A stretch of 64,000 bases of DNA from Deinococcus sp. KSM4-11 (GCF_004801415.1 NZ_SSNX01000002.1:248001-312000), one strand, 5' to 3'. Numbered from the stretch's first letter, positions 45,194 through 53,140 are shown. Notes: generated by a model from the letters alone, not told the origin. Made by a program: numbers and translations.

Positions 45194-45392
45194 TCAGGAC
45201 TTCTTGCCGCACCAGTGGTCGGTCAGAATCCAGGCGATACCGTCCCGCGCGCCCGCCTTCACGGAGTGGTGCCTGCGGCGCTCCGCGCCTGGCGTACTCT
45301 GGCGAGTTGAGTTCGAGCGGCTGCCCGTCGCGGGTTCCGAGCGCCTCGCCGAAACTCACCGGGCGGTTCAGGCGCTGGTCACTGGAGAACAC
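45194..45392 (-). pseudogene. Small gene, probably frameshifted
   Basis: From GTG 45392, behind GGAGGTGG and overlapping the upstream stop by 14 bases, the frame reads VFSSDQRLNRPVSFGEALGT and on to ELNSPEYAR. After that the sequence becomes shadow-like, while another frame reads HHSVKAGARDGIAWILTDHW with CGKKS to a TGA at 45194-45196. The two parts fit a single ~65-residue protein with a one-base shift. Neither part is recognised. Confidence 0.35.
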
Positions 45393-45861
45393 GGCCCACC
45401 TCCACCGTCCTTGGCAGCGCCGGGGTACTGTGGCGGGCCACGCCGCTCAGTTGCGCGGTGCGGCGCTCGATGAACTCCTTGCGCGCGAAGGCCAGGTCGC
45501 GTGCCGGCACCATGCCAAGTTGCTCGCCGTTGCAGACACTCCGGATCAGGTCGCGCACCAGGCCAGGAGCTTCCGTTGAGGGCAGTCCTCGCGCGACGCG
45601 GCTGATCGCCTCATCCCACTCCACGATGGCCCGCTCCTGGAAGTCGCCCTTCCCGAGGCCATAGTCCACGAGCTTCTGCGGCGTCGGGAAGAACGTCTCA
45701 AAGCGGAACGCAGCCCGGCACGCTTCCCCGAACTGGTCAGCGGTCAGTTCAGCATCGAGGATCTCACGGTAGATCTTGACCGTCTGGGAATTGTGCTTGC
45801 GGTTCCAGCGGTCTTCGAGGATCGTCCAGGCGGCGGCGAACTGTTCGTCAGAAAACGGCAC
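45379..45861 (-). CDS. Replication accessory protein, possible helicase loader
   Basis: A 160-residue helical protein. MPFSDEQFAAAWTILEDRWN, KIYREILDAELTADQFGEACRAAFRFETFFPTP and GEALISRVARGL-like segments resemble phage or plasmid proteins encoded right after a replication initiator, often helicase-loader-like. It overlaps the initiator-like gene by 14 bases. The assignment rests mainly on position and helix pattern. Confidence 0.6.
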   Translation of the reverse strand: MPFSDEQFAAAWTILEDRWNRKHNSQTVKIYREILDAELTADQFGEACRAAFRFETFFPTPQKLVDYGLGKGDFQERAIVEWDEAISRVARGLPSTEAPGLVRDLIRSVCNGEQLGMVPARDLAFARKEFIERRTAQLSGVARHSTPALPRTVEVGRVLQ

Positions 45862-46891
45862 GGGTGTCCTCCTGCAAGGCGGCGTAGATGTCGCTGGCCC
45901 GCTGCGCGGCCTGCTGGTTGGCGGCCTCGGTCGTCTGCGGGCGGGGGGTGAATCTCAGGACGTGGGGCCGTTCCTGCCGGGCCGGAAGTGACCCCCGCTG
46001 CCGGGCCCGCCACGCTGGCGCCTCGGCCTCGATGACGCTGGGCGTGATGCTGTCCCGCCACTGCTCCTGGCGCAGCTCCGCCACGATCAGACCGACGTCC
46101 TCGGCGGTGTATCCGGCCTTCGCCAGACTCTTGCCGACCTTGCCGATCCGGCTGCGGGTGATGTCCGTCAGGCCGTCGTGTCCGCCGTAGCAGGCGAGTG
46201 CAACTGCGCCGAACATGGCATGGTCTGCACTGGGCGCGGCGCGCGCCGCCGGAACTTTGTCCGTGCTCGTGGCTGGTTCAGTACGCCGTGTGGCGGCTGA
46301 AGTGGGAACCTGGAGAGGGTCTGGCAGGTCGGCGACGGCCGCGACAGCGGCCCCGCCGTCAGGCGGCTGAAGTGGTTCGGAGTTCTGAGCGGCGATCTGA
46401 TCCTGACCCCCCAGTGCGGTGCCGTTCCGCGCCTCCCCCTGGGGGGTAGGGGGGTTCTTTGTCATCTCTTCTTTCCTTTCTTCATCACTTCCTTTCTTCA
46501 GAGAACCGGGAAGTGCGTTCTGATCGGTCTTTTGTGCCTGTCGGGGCGAGTCTTTTTGCAGACCCTTTGCAGAGGGCTTGCGCACCCCTTGCACACGCGT
46601 ACTCGCCTCGGACGAGCAGAAGTGCCCGTCGATCCCCAGGATCAGACCCTGCACGATCAATCGTCCGGTGCTGGCCTGGATCGTGCGGAGGTCAATCTCC
46701 AGGGCGATGGCCAACTGTCGGGTGGTGTAGGTATTGCTCCGGTACTGCCGGTGCCGGGTCAGGAAGGTCAGCACGCGGATGTCCGCAGCCAGGATGAGGC
46801 GCTCGATGGCGTCCAGGGCCCAGTTGGGAATGACGGTGTCCTCGCCACGGCGCAGGGTGGTGTGGACACCAGGGATTTGGGTGGTGTCCAT
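45848..46891 (-). CDS. Phage/plasmid replication-initiator-like protein with winged-helix N-terminus
   Basis: A 347-residue protein. Residues about 20-85 form a winged helix (LTFLTRHRQYRSNTYTTRQLAIALEIDLRTIQASTGRLIVQGL), as in RepA/DnaD-type initiators. A long low-complexity linker (about 90-230, with AAVAAVADLP) follows. Residues about 240-345 hold a compact helical domain (HDGLTDITRSRIGKVGKSLAKAGYTAEDVGLIVAEL) reminiscent of phage replication proteins. The gene heads a minus-strand group and is divergent from the gene at 46944. No origin iterons are evident nearby. Confidence 0.65.
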   Translation of the reverse strand: MDTTQIPGVHTTLRRGEDTVIPNWALDAIERLILAADIRVLTFLTRHRQYRSNTYTTRQLAIALEIDLRTIQASTGRLIVQGLILGIDGHFCSSEASTRVQGVRKPSAKGLQKDSPRQAQKTDQNALPGSLKKGSDEERKEEMTKNPPTPQGEARNGTALGGQDQIAAQNSEPLQPPDGGAAVAAVADLPDPLQVPTSAATRRTEPATSTDKVPAARAAPSADHAMFGAVALACYGGHDGLTDITRSRIGKVGKSLAKAGYTAEDVGLIVAELRQEQWRDSITPSVIEAEAPAWRARQRGSLPARQERPHVLRFTPRPQTTEAANQQAAQRASDIYAALQEDTRAVF

Positions 46892-46943
46892 CAGGCCACC
46901 GCCTCAAAGGGAGTCACGGTCTGGCCTGCCTATGATGGTGCAG

Positions 46944-47375
46944 ATGGTGACGTGGTCGCATCTTGAAGACGCCCAGCGTGACGGGCGCGTGACGGTCGAG
47001 GTGCCCTGTTACCGAATTGGCACCACGGGAACGGCGGTGGATCGCATCACCCGTGGTTCTTCGCGGGCGTATCTCACGCTGGCGCGTGCCACGCCAGCGG
47101 CTCCAAGGGTGTCTGTCGACGTGATCCTGTTGACCGAGGTCGTCGAGCGGGCGCCCATAGTGGTGAGCGAGATCGACCTTCCCTCCGAACGGGTGCATCC
47201 AGTGTGGCAAGTGATCGCGCTGAACCGGGAGACCGTGTTGATGCTGCTGTTGGCCCTCTCGACAGGGCTCGACGTGCAGTTTTTGTTCCACGAGGATCTG
47301 GTGTGGCTGCGGCCGATCCCGGAGGTGTGGTCGGCAGGATCGGAGGCGTGGGCCTTGGTGGCCGTGTACCGGTAG
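46944..47375 (+). CDS. Hypothetical protein, leaderless start
   Basis: A 143-residue protein from ATG 46944. TATGAT at 46931-46936 ends seven bases before this ATG, so a leaderless message is likely; two upstream in-frame ATGs at 46932 and 46935 fall inside the -10 box. The product has a central hydrophobic segment (RETVLMLLLALSTGLDVQFLF), too amphipathic to be a clear membrane helix. No family recognised. Divergent from the replication-initiator-like gene. Confidence 0.6.
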   Translation: MVTWSHLEDAQRDGRVTVEVPCYRIGTTGTAVDRITRGSSRAYLTLARATPAAPRVSVDVILLTEVVERAPIVVSEIDLPSERVHPVWQVIALNRETVLMLLLALSTGLDVQFLFHEDLVWLRPIPEVWSAGSEAWALVAVYR

Positions 47376-47395
47376 GTGGTGCGGCTGAGCACGCA

Positions 47396-47983
47396 TCAGA
47401 TCGGCGCGTCCTCTTCCGTACCGGTTTCAGGAGTGTTCAGTGCGGTCAGGCGACACAGCAGGTCGTCGGCCTTGACCAGATCCATGCGCCAGCCCTCGAA
47501 CTCCTGGCCCAGCACCTCCAGGTCATGTCCCGCCCGCCTCGCCGCGTTGTAGGCACTGGTGAGCTCACCCTTGCGCTTCGTCCATTCCTTCACGCAGGCC
47601 TCGGCGGTCAGAACCAGGGCGCCCAGCAGGTCATCCCAGGTGCTGTAGTTGCCGGTGGGCGCGTTGTACCGCACGGTGGCGCGGCCCGTGGCCTTGCTGC
47701 GGCGTTCCTTGCGGATCACGGGGAACTCGGCGCGCTGGCCGTCACTGTGGCGGATGAGGGTGACGCTGTACTTCGCGGTGGGGCTCAGGGTGTCGAAGCC
47801 GCCAGTCTCCAGGCGTTCCACGCTGTAGGTCTCGCCCTGGTGGGTGAAGGTCTGCAGGGGGTGGAGGGGGAGCATGGGGCGGGCCTCGATGCGGGCCTGC
47901 AGCGCCTCGAAAGCCATGCGGCTCTGGAAGCGGCTGCGGGCGTGCTCGGCGGCGTGATCGAAGGTGAAGGGCTGTGTCATCAT
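47396..47983 (-). CDS. Hypothetical phage-type protein
   Basis: A 195-residue protein from ATG 47983 (a second ATG follows at 47980), behind GGAG. Helical N-terminus (FDHAAEHARSRFQSRMAFEALQ), a beta section (TFTHQGETYSVERLETG, YSVTLIRHSDGQRAEFPVIRK) and a helical C-terminus (VKEWTKRKGELTSAYNAAR). It resembles accessory proteins of unknown function in mobile elements of this group of bacteria. Confidence 0.6.
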   Translation of the reverse strand: MMTQPFTFDHAAEHARSRFQSRMAFEALQARIEARPMLPLHPLQTFTHQGETYSVERLETGGFDTLSPTAKYSVTLIRHSDGQRAEFPVIRKERRSKATGRATVRYNAPTGNYSTWDDLLGALVLTAEACVKEWTKRKGELTSAYNAARRAGHDLEVLGQEFEGWRMDLVKADDLLCRLTALNTPETGTEEDAPI

Positions 47984-48047
47984 GGTCGTATCTCCACTCC
48001 CCCACCCGAGCCGTACGACCGGCGTTGATGATGGGGGTTTTCGTGCT

Positions 48048-48352
48048 TCAGAGAGCTTTGCGCTGCCCATACCCGGTATGGGCGGTCAGGATGGAGTGAG
48101 GGGAGCCACGTAGCCAGGCATCGAGGGCGGCGTGGTGGATCGTGTACTTCGCGCGTTGCCTCCCAAACAGGCTGGGCAACGCGCCGCGGCGGATGGCGGT
48201 GCGGATGTTCCAGGTGGTGCAGCCACTGATCTCGCCGGCTTCGGAATGATGTACGCGAGCTTCAGAGGGGTAGGTGCTGTGCGGGTTACCTGGATGCGCT
48301 GGGCGATCTGGTCAGCCAACTGCTCGGGCGAGTGAGTGACAGCGAGGCTCAT
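48048..48352 (-). pseudogene. Excisionase-type helix-turn-helix gene, frameshifted
   Basis: ATG 48352 follows AGGAGGT and opens MSLAVTHSPEQLADQIAQRI. The matching DNA-binding part is in the next frame: EISGCTTWNIRTAIRRGALP, then FGRQRAKYTIHHAALDAWLRG, an excisionase/MerR-like motif ending at 48048. A single-base shift between about 48250 and 48310 separates them. Such small proteins control excision or early transcription of mobile elements. Confidence 0.55.
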
Positions 48353-48367
48353 GCGGTAGTGACCTCC

Positions 48368-48598
48368 TGGTTTAGCGTAAACTCGGAACCTTCCGATTAG
48401 GCAGGTAAAAGAGAGTCTGAGTCGCGACTTTGAGTGCTGCCGTAGGCGACTCCAGCGTTCGCCCAGAATGTCCAGAGCCTCCGCCTGCTCGAGCTTTAAC
48501 ATTGTCGCAGACGATATTCCCGCAGTAGCGGCCAACAGTTCCTGAGTCAGCCCAGCACGTATGTGGGCAACCTTGAGACTAGGTAGCAACATTGGCAT
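48368..48598 (-). pseudogene. Xre-type repressor, leaderless, 3' end probably frameshifted
   Basis: From ATG 48598 (MPMLLPSLKVAHIRAGLTQE) the product contains an Xre helix-turn-helix: LTQELLAATAGISSATMLKLEQ. In this frame the sequence then runs into the next gene, while another frame gives RTLESPTAALKVATQTLFYL and ends at a TAA just before the next ribosome-binding site. A one-base shift near 48480 would reconcile them. TATTGT (48605-48610, minus strand) ends six bases before the start. It faces the Xre gene at 48699. Confidence 0.5.
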
Positions 48599-48604
48599 GC
48601 TGAT

Positions 48605-48693
48605 ACAATACGGAATCTCCACCAGTAACGTCAATACGATACGGAGGTAACGTTTTGAAACGGAGGATCGACCACTCAGACTGTCCGTATAAT
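48605..48693. promoter_or_regulatory. Divergent leaderless promoters with repeated ACGGAGG
   Basis: Between the two Xre genes there is a minus-strand -10 (TATTGT at 48610-48605) and a plus-strand -10 (TATAAT at 48688-48693, five bases before ATG 48699). ACGGAGG occurs at 48641-48647 and 48660-48666, with ACGGAAT at 48610-48616. TAACG occurs at 48626 and 48648. These look like repressor half-sites of a phage-like switch. Confidence 0.55.
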
Positions 48694-48698
48694 GCGGC

Positions 48699-49262
48699 AT
48701 GCTCCTAGTTTCGTCCTTGTGTCTCAGGCACACCATGCCTCGCGGGCCTGAGCCGAAAATGCCACGGCCCGCGTGGAGCACAGCTCTCCGCGCACGACGT
48801 GTCGCATTAGATCTGCGTCAAGAGGACATCGCGGCTCGTACGGAAGATGCCATATCGCAAGGAACAATCAGTGATCTGGAGCGGGGTAAGGTGCTCATCT
48901 CGAACCTTACGAGTACCCGCGTGAGTCACTTGGCAAGCGCCCTGAATTGGACGGTCGCAGAAATGCAGGAGGCCTTAGGCATCCGGCTGACTGCAGAAGT
49001 CGTCAAGCATGGCGGCTACCTGATCAACGAAGTTCCCGCGTCGGCTGTGCGAACCACGACGACCACGCCTCGCCGTGCTCTTCCGGAGGAACTGGAGGAC
49101 ATGATCCGCATGCGCCGCGACGACAATCCCGAACTAAACGAAGAACGCTGGCAGCAATACCTCGCCGGCCAACGCTTCGGCACCGGATCCGTCAGCGCCG
49201 AACGCTGGTGGCGCCTCTATCTCCTCCTCAAGGCAGAGGGCATCGAACCCGGAGGTCACTGA
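48699..49262 (+). CDS. Xre-family regulator (ImmR/DdrO-like position)
   Basis: A 187-residue protein. TATAAT five bases upstream of ATG 48699 supports this start and a leaderless message; a later ATG at 48735 lacks such support. Residues about 28-80 form the helix-turn-helix (ALRARRVALDLRQEDIAART, ISQGTISDLERG). The C-terminal half contains RRDDNPELNEERWQQYLAG and an aromatic-rich end. It precedes an ImmA-like metalloprotease gene. In Deinococcus and in ICE/phage systems such proteases cleave the neighbouring Xre repressor, so this is the presumptive target. Confidence 0.82.
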   Translation: MLLVSSLCLRHTMPRGPEPKMPRPAWSTALRARRVALDLRQEDIAARTEDAISQGTISDLERGKVLISNLTSTRVSHLASALNWTVAEMQEALGIRLTAEVVKHGGYLINEVPASAVRTTTTTPRRALPEELEDMIRMRRDDNPELNEERWQQYLAGQRFGTGSVSAERWWRLYLLLKAEGIEPGGH

Positions 49263-49637
49263 CGTGAACGGCGACGGTCAACCCTGCATCACGCCACAGC
49301 CCACCACGGCATCCCTTCCACAGGGCGTGGCCCACCGCCTGAGATTCCTCCCCTGGCGTGCAGCCTTCTGATGGACGGCATCATCAGCGACCTGATGGAC
49401 TACGGCGCCCAGTTGCACGCCCAACACGACCACCCAGATACCGCGCTCGCCTTCGCCCGGCGCATGGGCGTGCACGTTATCCCCGGCAACCTGCACAGTG
49501 CCAACGGTGGCCCACCCGCCCTGATCACCTACACCGCCGCCCTGGGCACCCACCGCCACCGCTTCGGCCTGTGGCATGAGGTGGCGCACGTGGTGATGCC
49601 CTGCCATGGCATCGATCGACATTACGAGTCTGAGCTA

Positions 49638-50502
49638 GGTTGTGTCCGCAAACTGCCATCTAGAGGCAAGAATGATGTGTGGTACGACGCTACGAACTGA
49701 CGGATGAGCAGTGGAGCCATTTGGCTCCACTGCTCCCACCTCAACGCCAGCAAACAGGACGTCCCTCCCTGGATCATCGCACTGTCCTGAACGGCATCCT
49801 GTGGATCAAGCGCTCCGGAAGCGCGTGGCGTGACCTGCCCGAACGCTATGGGAACTGGAAAACAGTCAGTTCCCGGTTCTACCGGTGGCAACACCAGGGG
49901 CTGTGGGCACAGTTGCTCGCCCGGGTGCAGGAACGTGCCGATCATGCCGGACAGGTCGAGTGGGAGATCCACATGATCGACAGCACCATCGTGCGCGCCC
50001 ATCAAAGTGCGGCAGGGGCAAAAAAGGGGACGGTGACGAAGCGCTTGGTCGCTCGAAGGGGGGTTTCGGAACCAAAATCCACCTGAAGTGTGACGGGCGG
50101 GGAAGGCCGCTGGCCTTCCTGCTCACCGCTGGACAGCGAAACGAGATGCTGATGTTCGAGGCGCTGTTGGATGCCGGCAAGGTCAAGCGGCGGAGTCGGG
50201 GCCGGCCCCGACTCCGCCCCACGAATGTCCTGGCGGATCGGGCGTACAGCAGCGACAAAGCCCATCGGCTGTGTCAGCGACGAGGGATTCATCTGGTCGT
50301 CCCTCCGAAGCGGGATCACAAACGGCCACGGTCGTACGACCGTGGCCTGTACCGACGTCGGAACGTCATTGAACGGTTGGTGGGCCGCCTGAAGCGCTCT
50401 CGAAGAATCGCCACCCGGTTTGAGAAGCGGGCGTGTTACTACGGGGCGATGGTGACCATCGCCTGCATCATGGAATGGCTGTGATGGTTTGCGGACAGAC
50501 CC
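49638..50502 (+). mobile_element. IS5-family (IS427 group) insertion sequence
   Basis: The 16-base ends GGTTGTGTCCGCAAAC and GGGTCTGTCCGCAAAC (complement of 50487-50502) match at 14 positions. The element is 865 bp and is flanked by TA (49636-49637 and 50503-50504), the usual target of the IS427 group. It carries two overlapping transposase frames. Confidence 0.88.
49679..50484 (+). CDS. IS5/IS427 transposase in two frames joined at A6G
   Basis: The first frame (from GTG 49679) gives RRYELTDEQWSHLAPLLP, LNGILWIKRSGSAWRDLP and IHMIDSTIVRAHQ with the first catalytic Asp. The second frame, ending at 50484, gives GGFGTKIHLKCDGRGRPLAF, VLADRAYSSDK with the second Asp and RRRNVIERLVGRLKRSRRIA with the catalytic Glu. 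The frames join by a -1 shift at AAAAAAG (50020-50026), the slippery sequence used for programmed frameshifting in this group. A plain one-base error in the adjacent G run would look the same. All three catalytic residues are present, so the element may be active. Confidence 0.85.
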
Positions 50503-50718
50503 TAGGCGATGAGGCGGGGCCGGTGAACGAGCGCATCGCGAACCTGCTGGCGGTGGGGTTCATGTTCCGCAGCCAGTCATGGCGGATGCCGTCCAGATGT
50601 ACGGGCACTCCATTGCAAAGCGGCCGTGGCCGGCGGGTTGTTGCCGTGTGGGAGGGGTCATGCTCGACACGAAATTGGATTCCGCGTTGGCTGCTGGGCG
50701 TGGTGGGGTGGTGAGCGC

Positions 50719-50985
50719 GTGACCCTCACGCCCCACGAGTGGCTGCGCTCCAAGCGCATGGGCCGTTACCTGCGGCAGAGCGACATCGAACAGCGCACCG
50801 CCATCCTCAATGGGAGAATTCACAAAGCCCAGGTCTCCCAGCTCGAAAACGGACGCCTTGCCCTCACTGATCTGCGACCCAATCAGATCGATGCCCTGTG
50901 TCACGTGCTCGACATCACCCCGCATGAGTGGCGAACGCACGCCACCTCGTCCGACCCCGCCGTCCGGCCAGGGGCAGACCTATGA
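50719..50985 (+). CDS. Small Xre-type helix-turn-helix protein heading the tandem array
   Basis: An 88-residue protein from GTG 50719. MGRYLRQSDIEQRTAILNGR and HKAQVSQLENGRLALTDLRP show the scaffold and recognition helices of an Xre domain, and DALCHVLDITPHEW is the usual closing helix. The stop overlaps the next ATG as ATGA, so it is translated together with the first member of the paralog array and probably regulates that array or belongs to the same system. Confidence 0.75.
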   Translation: MTLTPHEWLRSKRMGRYLRQSDIEQRTAILNGRIHKAQVSQLENGRLALTDLRPNQIDALCHVLDITPHEWRTHATSSDPAVRPGADL

Positions 50986-51383
50986 CGATCCCACCCCCGC
51001 TTGATGCCTGGGCGATCGAAGCAGACGCCGACCTGATCAAGGAGCACGGCCAGGAAACCGACTACCTCGTGACTGCCTGGCTCCGCCGCCACGTCCTGCA
51101 CGACCGGGTCACCTACAGCACCGAGCACGTGATCGGGTCACGCAGCACGGGCCAGCAGGACACCATTACCCTCCCAGGTGAGGCCACCTACGAGCAGGTG
51201 CAGCAGCTCGCGCACACCCTGGGACGTGTCTACGATCTGAAGCTCGCCGTGCGACGTGTGCGCCTGCTACCTGGGCTGAAGGTCGACCCGTTGACGTTGC
51301 AACCCACTGGGGAGTACGAATACGTGGAAGCGGCCCTGAGCGACCATGGGACGCGTCAAGAATTGGATGAGGAGGAAGTGTGA
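50982..51383 (+). CDS. Tandem-array protein, copy 1 (unknown family)
   Basis: A 133-residue protein. The array consensus is visible: DAWAIEADADLIKEHGQETD, YSTEHVIGSRSTGQQDTITL, EATYEQVQQLAHTLGRVYD and VRRVRLLPG, with an acidic tail. An N-terminal strand, a D/E-rich turn, a central sheet, and a helix before a second sheet suggest a small alpha/beta fold. No signal peptide or catalytic motif. ATGA overlap with the Xre gene and GTGA overlap with copy 2. Function unknown. Confidence 0.8.
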   Translation: MTIPPPLDAWAIEADADLIKEHGQETDYLVTAWLRRHVLHDRVTYSTEHVIGSRSTGQQDTITLPGEATYEQVQQLAHTLGRVYDLKLAVRRVRLLPGLKVDPLTLQPTGEYEYVEAALSDHGTRQELDEEEV

Positions 51384-51781
51384 CCTATCCACCCTCCATT
51401 GATGCCTGGGTGATCGAAGCAAACGCTGACCTGATCAAGGAGCACGGTGAGCAAACGGACACCTTCGTCACCGCGTGGCTGCGCTCCCACGCGCTCCCCA
51501 ACCTTGTGGTCTACAGTACCAATCACGTGACAGGCCCACGTCTCCTCGGCCAGCAGGACGCTATCAAACTTCCAGGCACAGCAACTTCCGACCAAGTGAT
51601 GCAACTCGTTCTGGAACTGGAGCGCGCATACGACGTTCCGGTCATGGTTCGACGCGTTCGGCTGGGGCCATTTGCGTGGCTCGACCCCATCACCCGGCAA
51701 CCCATGCGTGAGTACGCGTGCGTCGATGTGGCCAGTTGTGAGCTCGCGAGGCGTGGAGCGGCTGGTGGCACAGCCTCGTGA
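51380..51781 (+). CDS. Tandem-array protein, copy 2
   Basis: A 133-residue paralog of copy 1, starting at GTG 51380: DAWVIEANADLIKEHGEQTD, YSTNHVTGPRLLGQQDAIKL, then a more divergent second half (LELERAYDVPVMVRRVRLGP) and a changed, less acidic tail. It is coupled at both ends by 4-base overlaps. Conservation is strongest in the first 70 residues, so this part may carry the common function while the rest diversifies. Confidence 0.8.
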   Translation: MTYPPSIDAWVIEANADLIKEHGEQTDTFVTAWLRSHALPNLVVYSTNHVTGPRLLGQQDAIKLPGTATSDQVMQLVLELERAYDVPVMVRRVRLGPFAWLDPITRQPMREYACVDVASCELARRGAAGGTAS

Positions 51782-52185
51782 CGCACCCACCTCTCATCGA
51801 TGCCTGGGTATTGGAAGCCGATGCTGACTTGATCATGGCCCGCTACGACGACACGACCCAGACCGTGCGTGCGTGGGCTGCACAGCTGGGTCTGGCCGAT
51901 GGCGGGTCGTTCAACATCCAATACTCCGGAAGCACGGCGGCTGGCGCGTTCGACGCCTTTTCCGTGACAGGTGAGGCCACTGCCGATCAGATTGAGCAGC
52001 TGGCGTCCCGCCTGAGCCGTGTGTATGACACGCGGATCTTCGTGAGCCGAAGGCAGTTGATTGCCGTGCCACATGTTGGGATGATGGATGGTCGGCTGAC
52101 AGGGAAGTATTCATATTTTGACCCGGAGGTTGGGGAGCGTGCCCAGCGGCGGCTGGAGCGGGAGGAGAAGCGTGACCTCAACTGA
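51778..52185 (+). CDS. Tandem-array protein, copy 3
   Basis: A 135-residue paralog starting at GTG 51778 in GTGA with the previous stop. It keeps DAWVLEADADLIMARYDDTT but belongs to a second subtype with copy 4: IQYSGSTAAGAFDAFSVTG replaces the GQQDTITL block, followed by EQLASRLSRVYDTRIFVSRR and a KYSYFDPEVGERA ending before a charged tail. The subtype switch inside the array suggests old duplication followed by divergence. Confidence 0.8.
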   Translation: MTHPPLIDAWVLEADADLIMARYDDTTQTVRAWAAQLGLADGGSFNIQYSGSTAAGAFDAFSVTGEATADQIEQLASRLSRVYDTRIFVSRRQLIAVPHVGMMDGRLTGKYSYFDPEVGERAQRRLEREEKRDLN

Positions 52186-52206
52186 GTGGTGGGGTGGGGT
52201 GGTGAA

Positions 52207-52611
52207 TCCGTGACGCCCCCACTCCCTGTTGATGCCTGGATTCTCGAAGCGGATGCCGATCTGGTCATGGCTCGCTACGACGACACGACCCAAATCGTGC
52301 GTACCTGGGCTGCACAGCACAGCCTGCCCGACGACGCCTGGTTTGTCTTCCAGTACTCCGGGCTGACGGCCACTGGCCCGTTGGACTCGTTTTCCGTGAG
52401 CGGTGATGCCACGCCGGATCAGGTGTCGGAACTGGCGTCCCGGCTGAGTCGGGCGTATGACACTCGGATTGTGGTGCGGCGGACGCAGTTGATCCCGGTG
52501 CCGCAACTGAACATGACGAGTGGCCAGCCGAGGGGGAACTATTTGTATTTCGACCCAGAAGTAGCGGAACGGGCCTGGCAGCCGGAAGGAGACAAGCATG
52601 AACTCAACTGA
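52207..52611 (+). CDS. Tandem-array protein, copy 4
   Basis: A 134-residue paralog close to copy 3: DAWILEADADLVMARYDDTT, FQYSGLTATGPLDSFSVSG, LASRLSRAYDTRIVVRRTQL and YLYFDPEVAERAW. GTG 52207 is chosen by alignment with the other copies; an in-frame GTG at 52186 directly after the previous stop is the alternative. It is 21 bases from copy 3 rather than overlapped. Confidence 0.78.
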   Translation, partial: SVTPPLPVDAWILEADADLVMARYDDTTQIVRTWAAQHSLPDDAWFVFQYSGLTATGPLDSFSVSGDATPDQVSELASRLSRAYDTRIVVRRTQLIPVPQLNMTSGQPRGNYLYFDPEVAERAWQPEGDKHELN

Positions 52612-52641
52612 GTGGTGGAGTGAGGTGATGATGGAAGGATC

Positions 52642-53033
52642 CACCAACCGCCCAATTCCGCCTGGGTGATCGAAGCAGACGCCGACCTGATCAAAGAGCA
52701 TGGCGAGGAAACCGACGATCCCGTGACCGACTGGCGCCGCTTCGGCCTACTCAACTGGGTCAGTTACGGCACCAATCACGTGACCGGCCCGCGCCATACG
52801 GGGCAGCAGGACACCATCACGCTCCCAACTGAGGCGACCTTCCAGTAGGCGCAGCAGATGGCCCACACCCTGGAACGCGTATATGATCTGAAGCTCACCG
52901 AGCGGCGCGTGCGCCTGGTGTCGGTTCCAGAGGTCGATCCGATCACCCACACCCCACTGGAGCGTACGAGTACGTGAAAGAGAATCTGAGCGGCCGCACG
53001 AAGCGCCTAGAATCGGACGAGGACGACCTATAA
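52642..53033 (+). pseudogene. Tandem-array copy 5, decayed
   Basis: Related to copies 1 and 2 (AWVIEADADLIKEHGEETDD, NHVTGPRHTGQQDTITL). Three lesions are visible: no start codon in frame with PPNSAWV; a TAG at 52846-52848 where copy 1 has CAG; and a one-base loss near 52960, after which the frame resumes as AYEYVKENLSGRTKRLES to a TAA at 53031. Confidence 0.8.
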
Positions 53034-53035
53034 GC

Positions 53036-53120
53036 CCTCCACCCTCCAACGACGTCTGGATGCTGGATGAGGGTGACCAGGTCAGATTCAGATGGAGACA
53101 AGCCTCGAAGATTTGAGGCG
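53036..53120 (+). pseudogene. Tandem-array copy 6, 5' stub
   Basis: PPSNDVWMLDEGDQVRFRWR matches the PPxxDAWVxEAxADL start of the array proteins and then stops at a TGA near 53115. Only about 25 codons remain before the IS3 debris. Confidence 0.5.
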
Positions 53121-53140
53121 TCATGACCCCCGAGCTCTAG

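Larger units (their letters stand above)
49371..50720 (+). pseudogene. ImmA/IrrE-like metalloprotease gene split by the IS5-family element
   Basis: From ATG 49371 the product has the expected N-terminal helix (DTALAFARRMGVHVIPGNL) and the zinc motif HEVAH in FGLWHEVAHVVM. At 49637 the coding sequence is interrupted by the IS5/IS427 element. Removing it and one TA copy restores the frame: HYESELG continues as DEAGPVNERIANLLAVGF after 50504, the position where family members have their zinc-binding Glu and following helix. Further down, MADAVQMYGHSIA in another frame up to 50717 looks like the family's C-terminus, so a second lesion near 50578 is likely. The protease must be inactive in this strain unless the element excises. 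Confidence 0.75.

Noticed and set aside
49371..49637. This gene as the Deinococcus master protease IrrE/PprI itself
   Set aside because: The visible part is short and lies in a mobile-element setting beside an Xre repressor; an ImmA-type homolog fits better.
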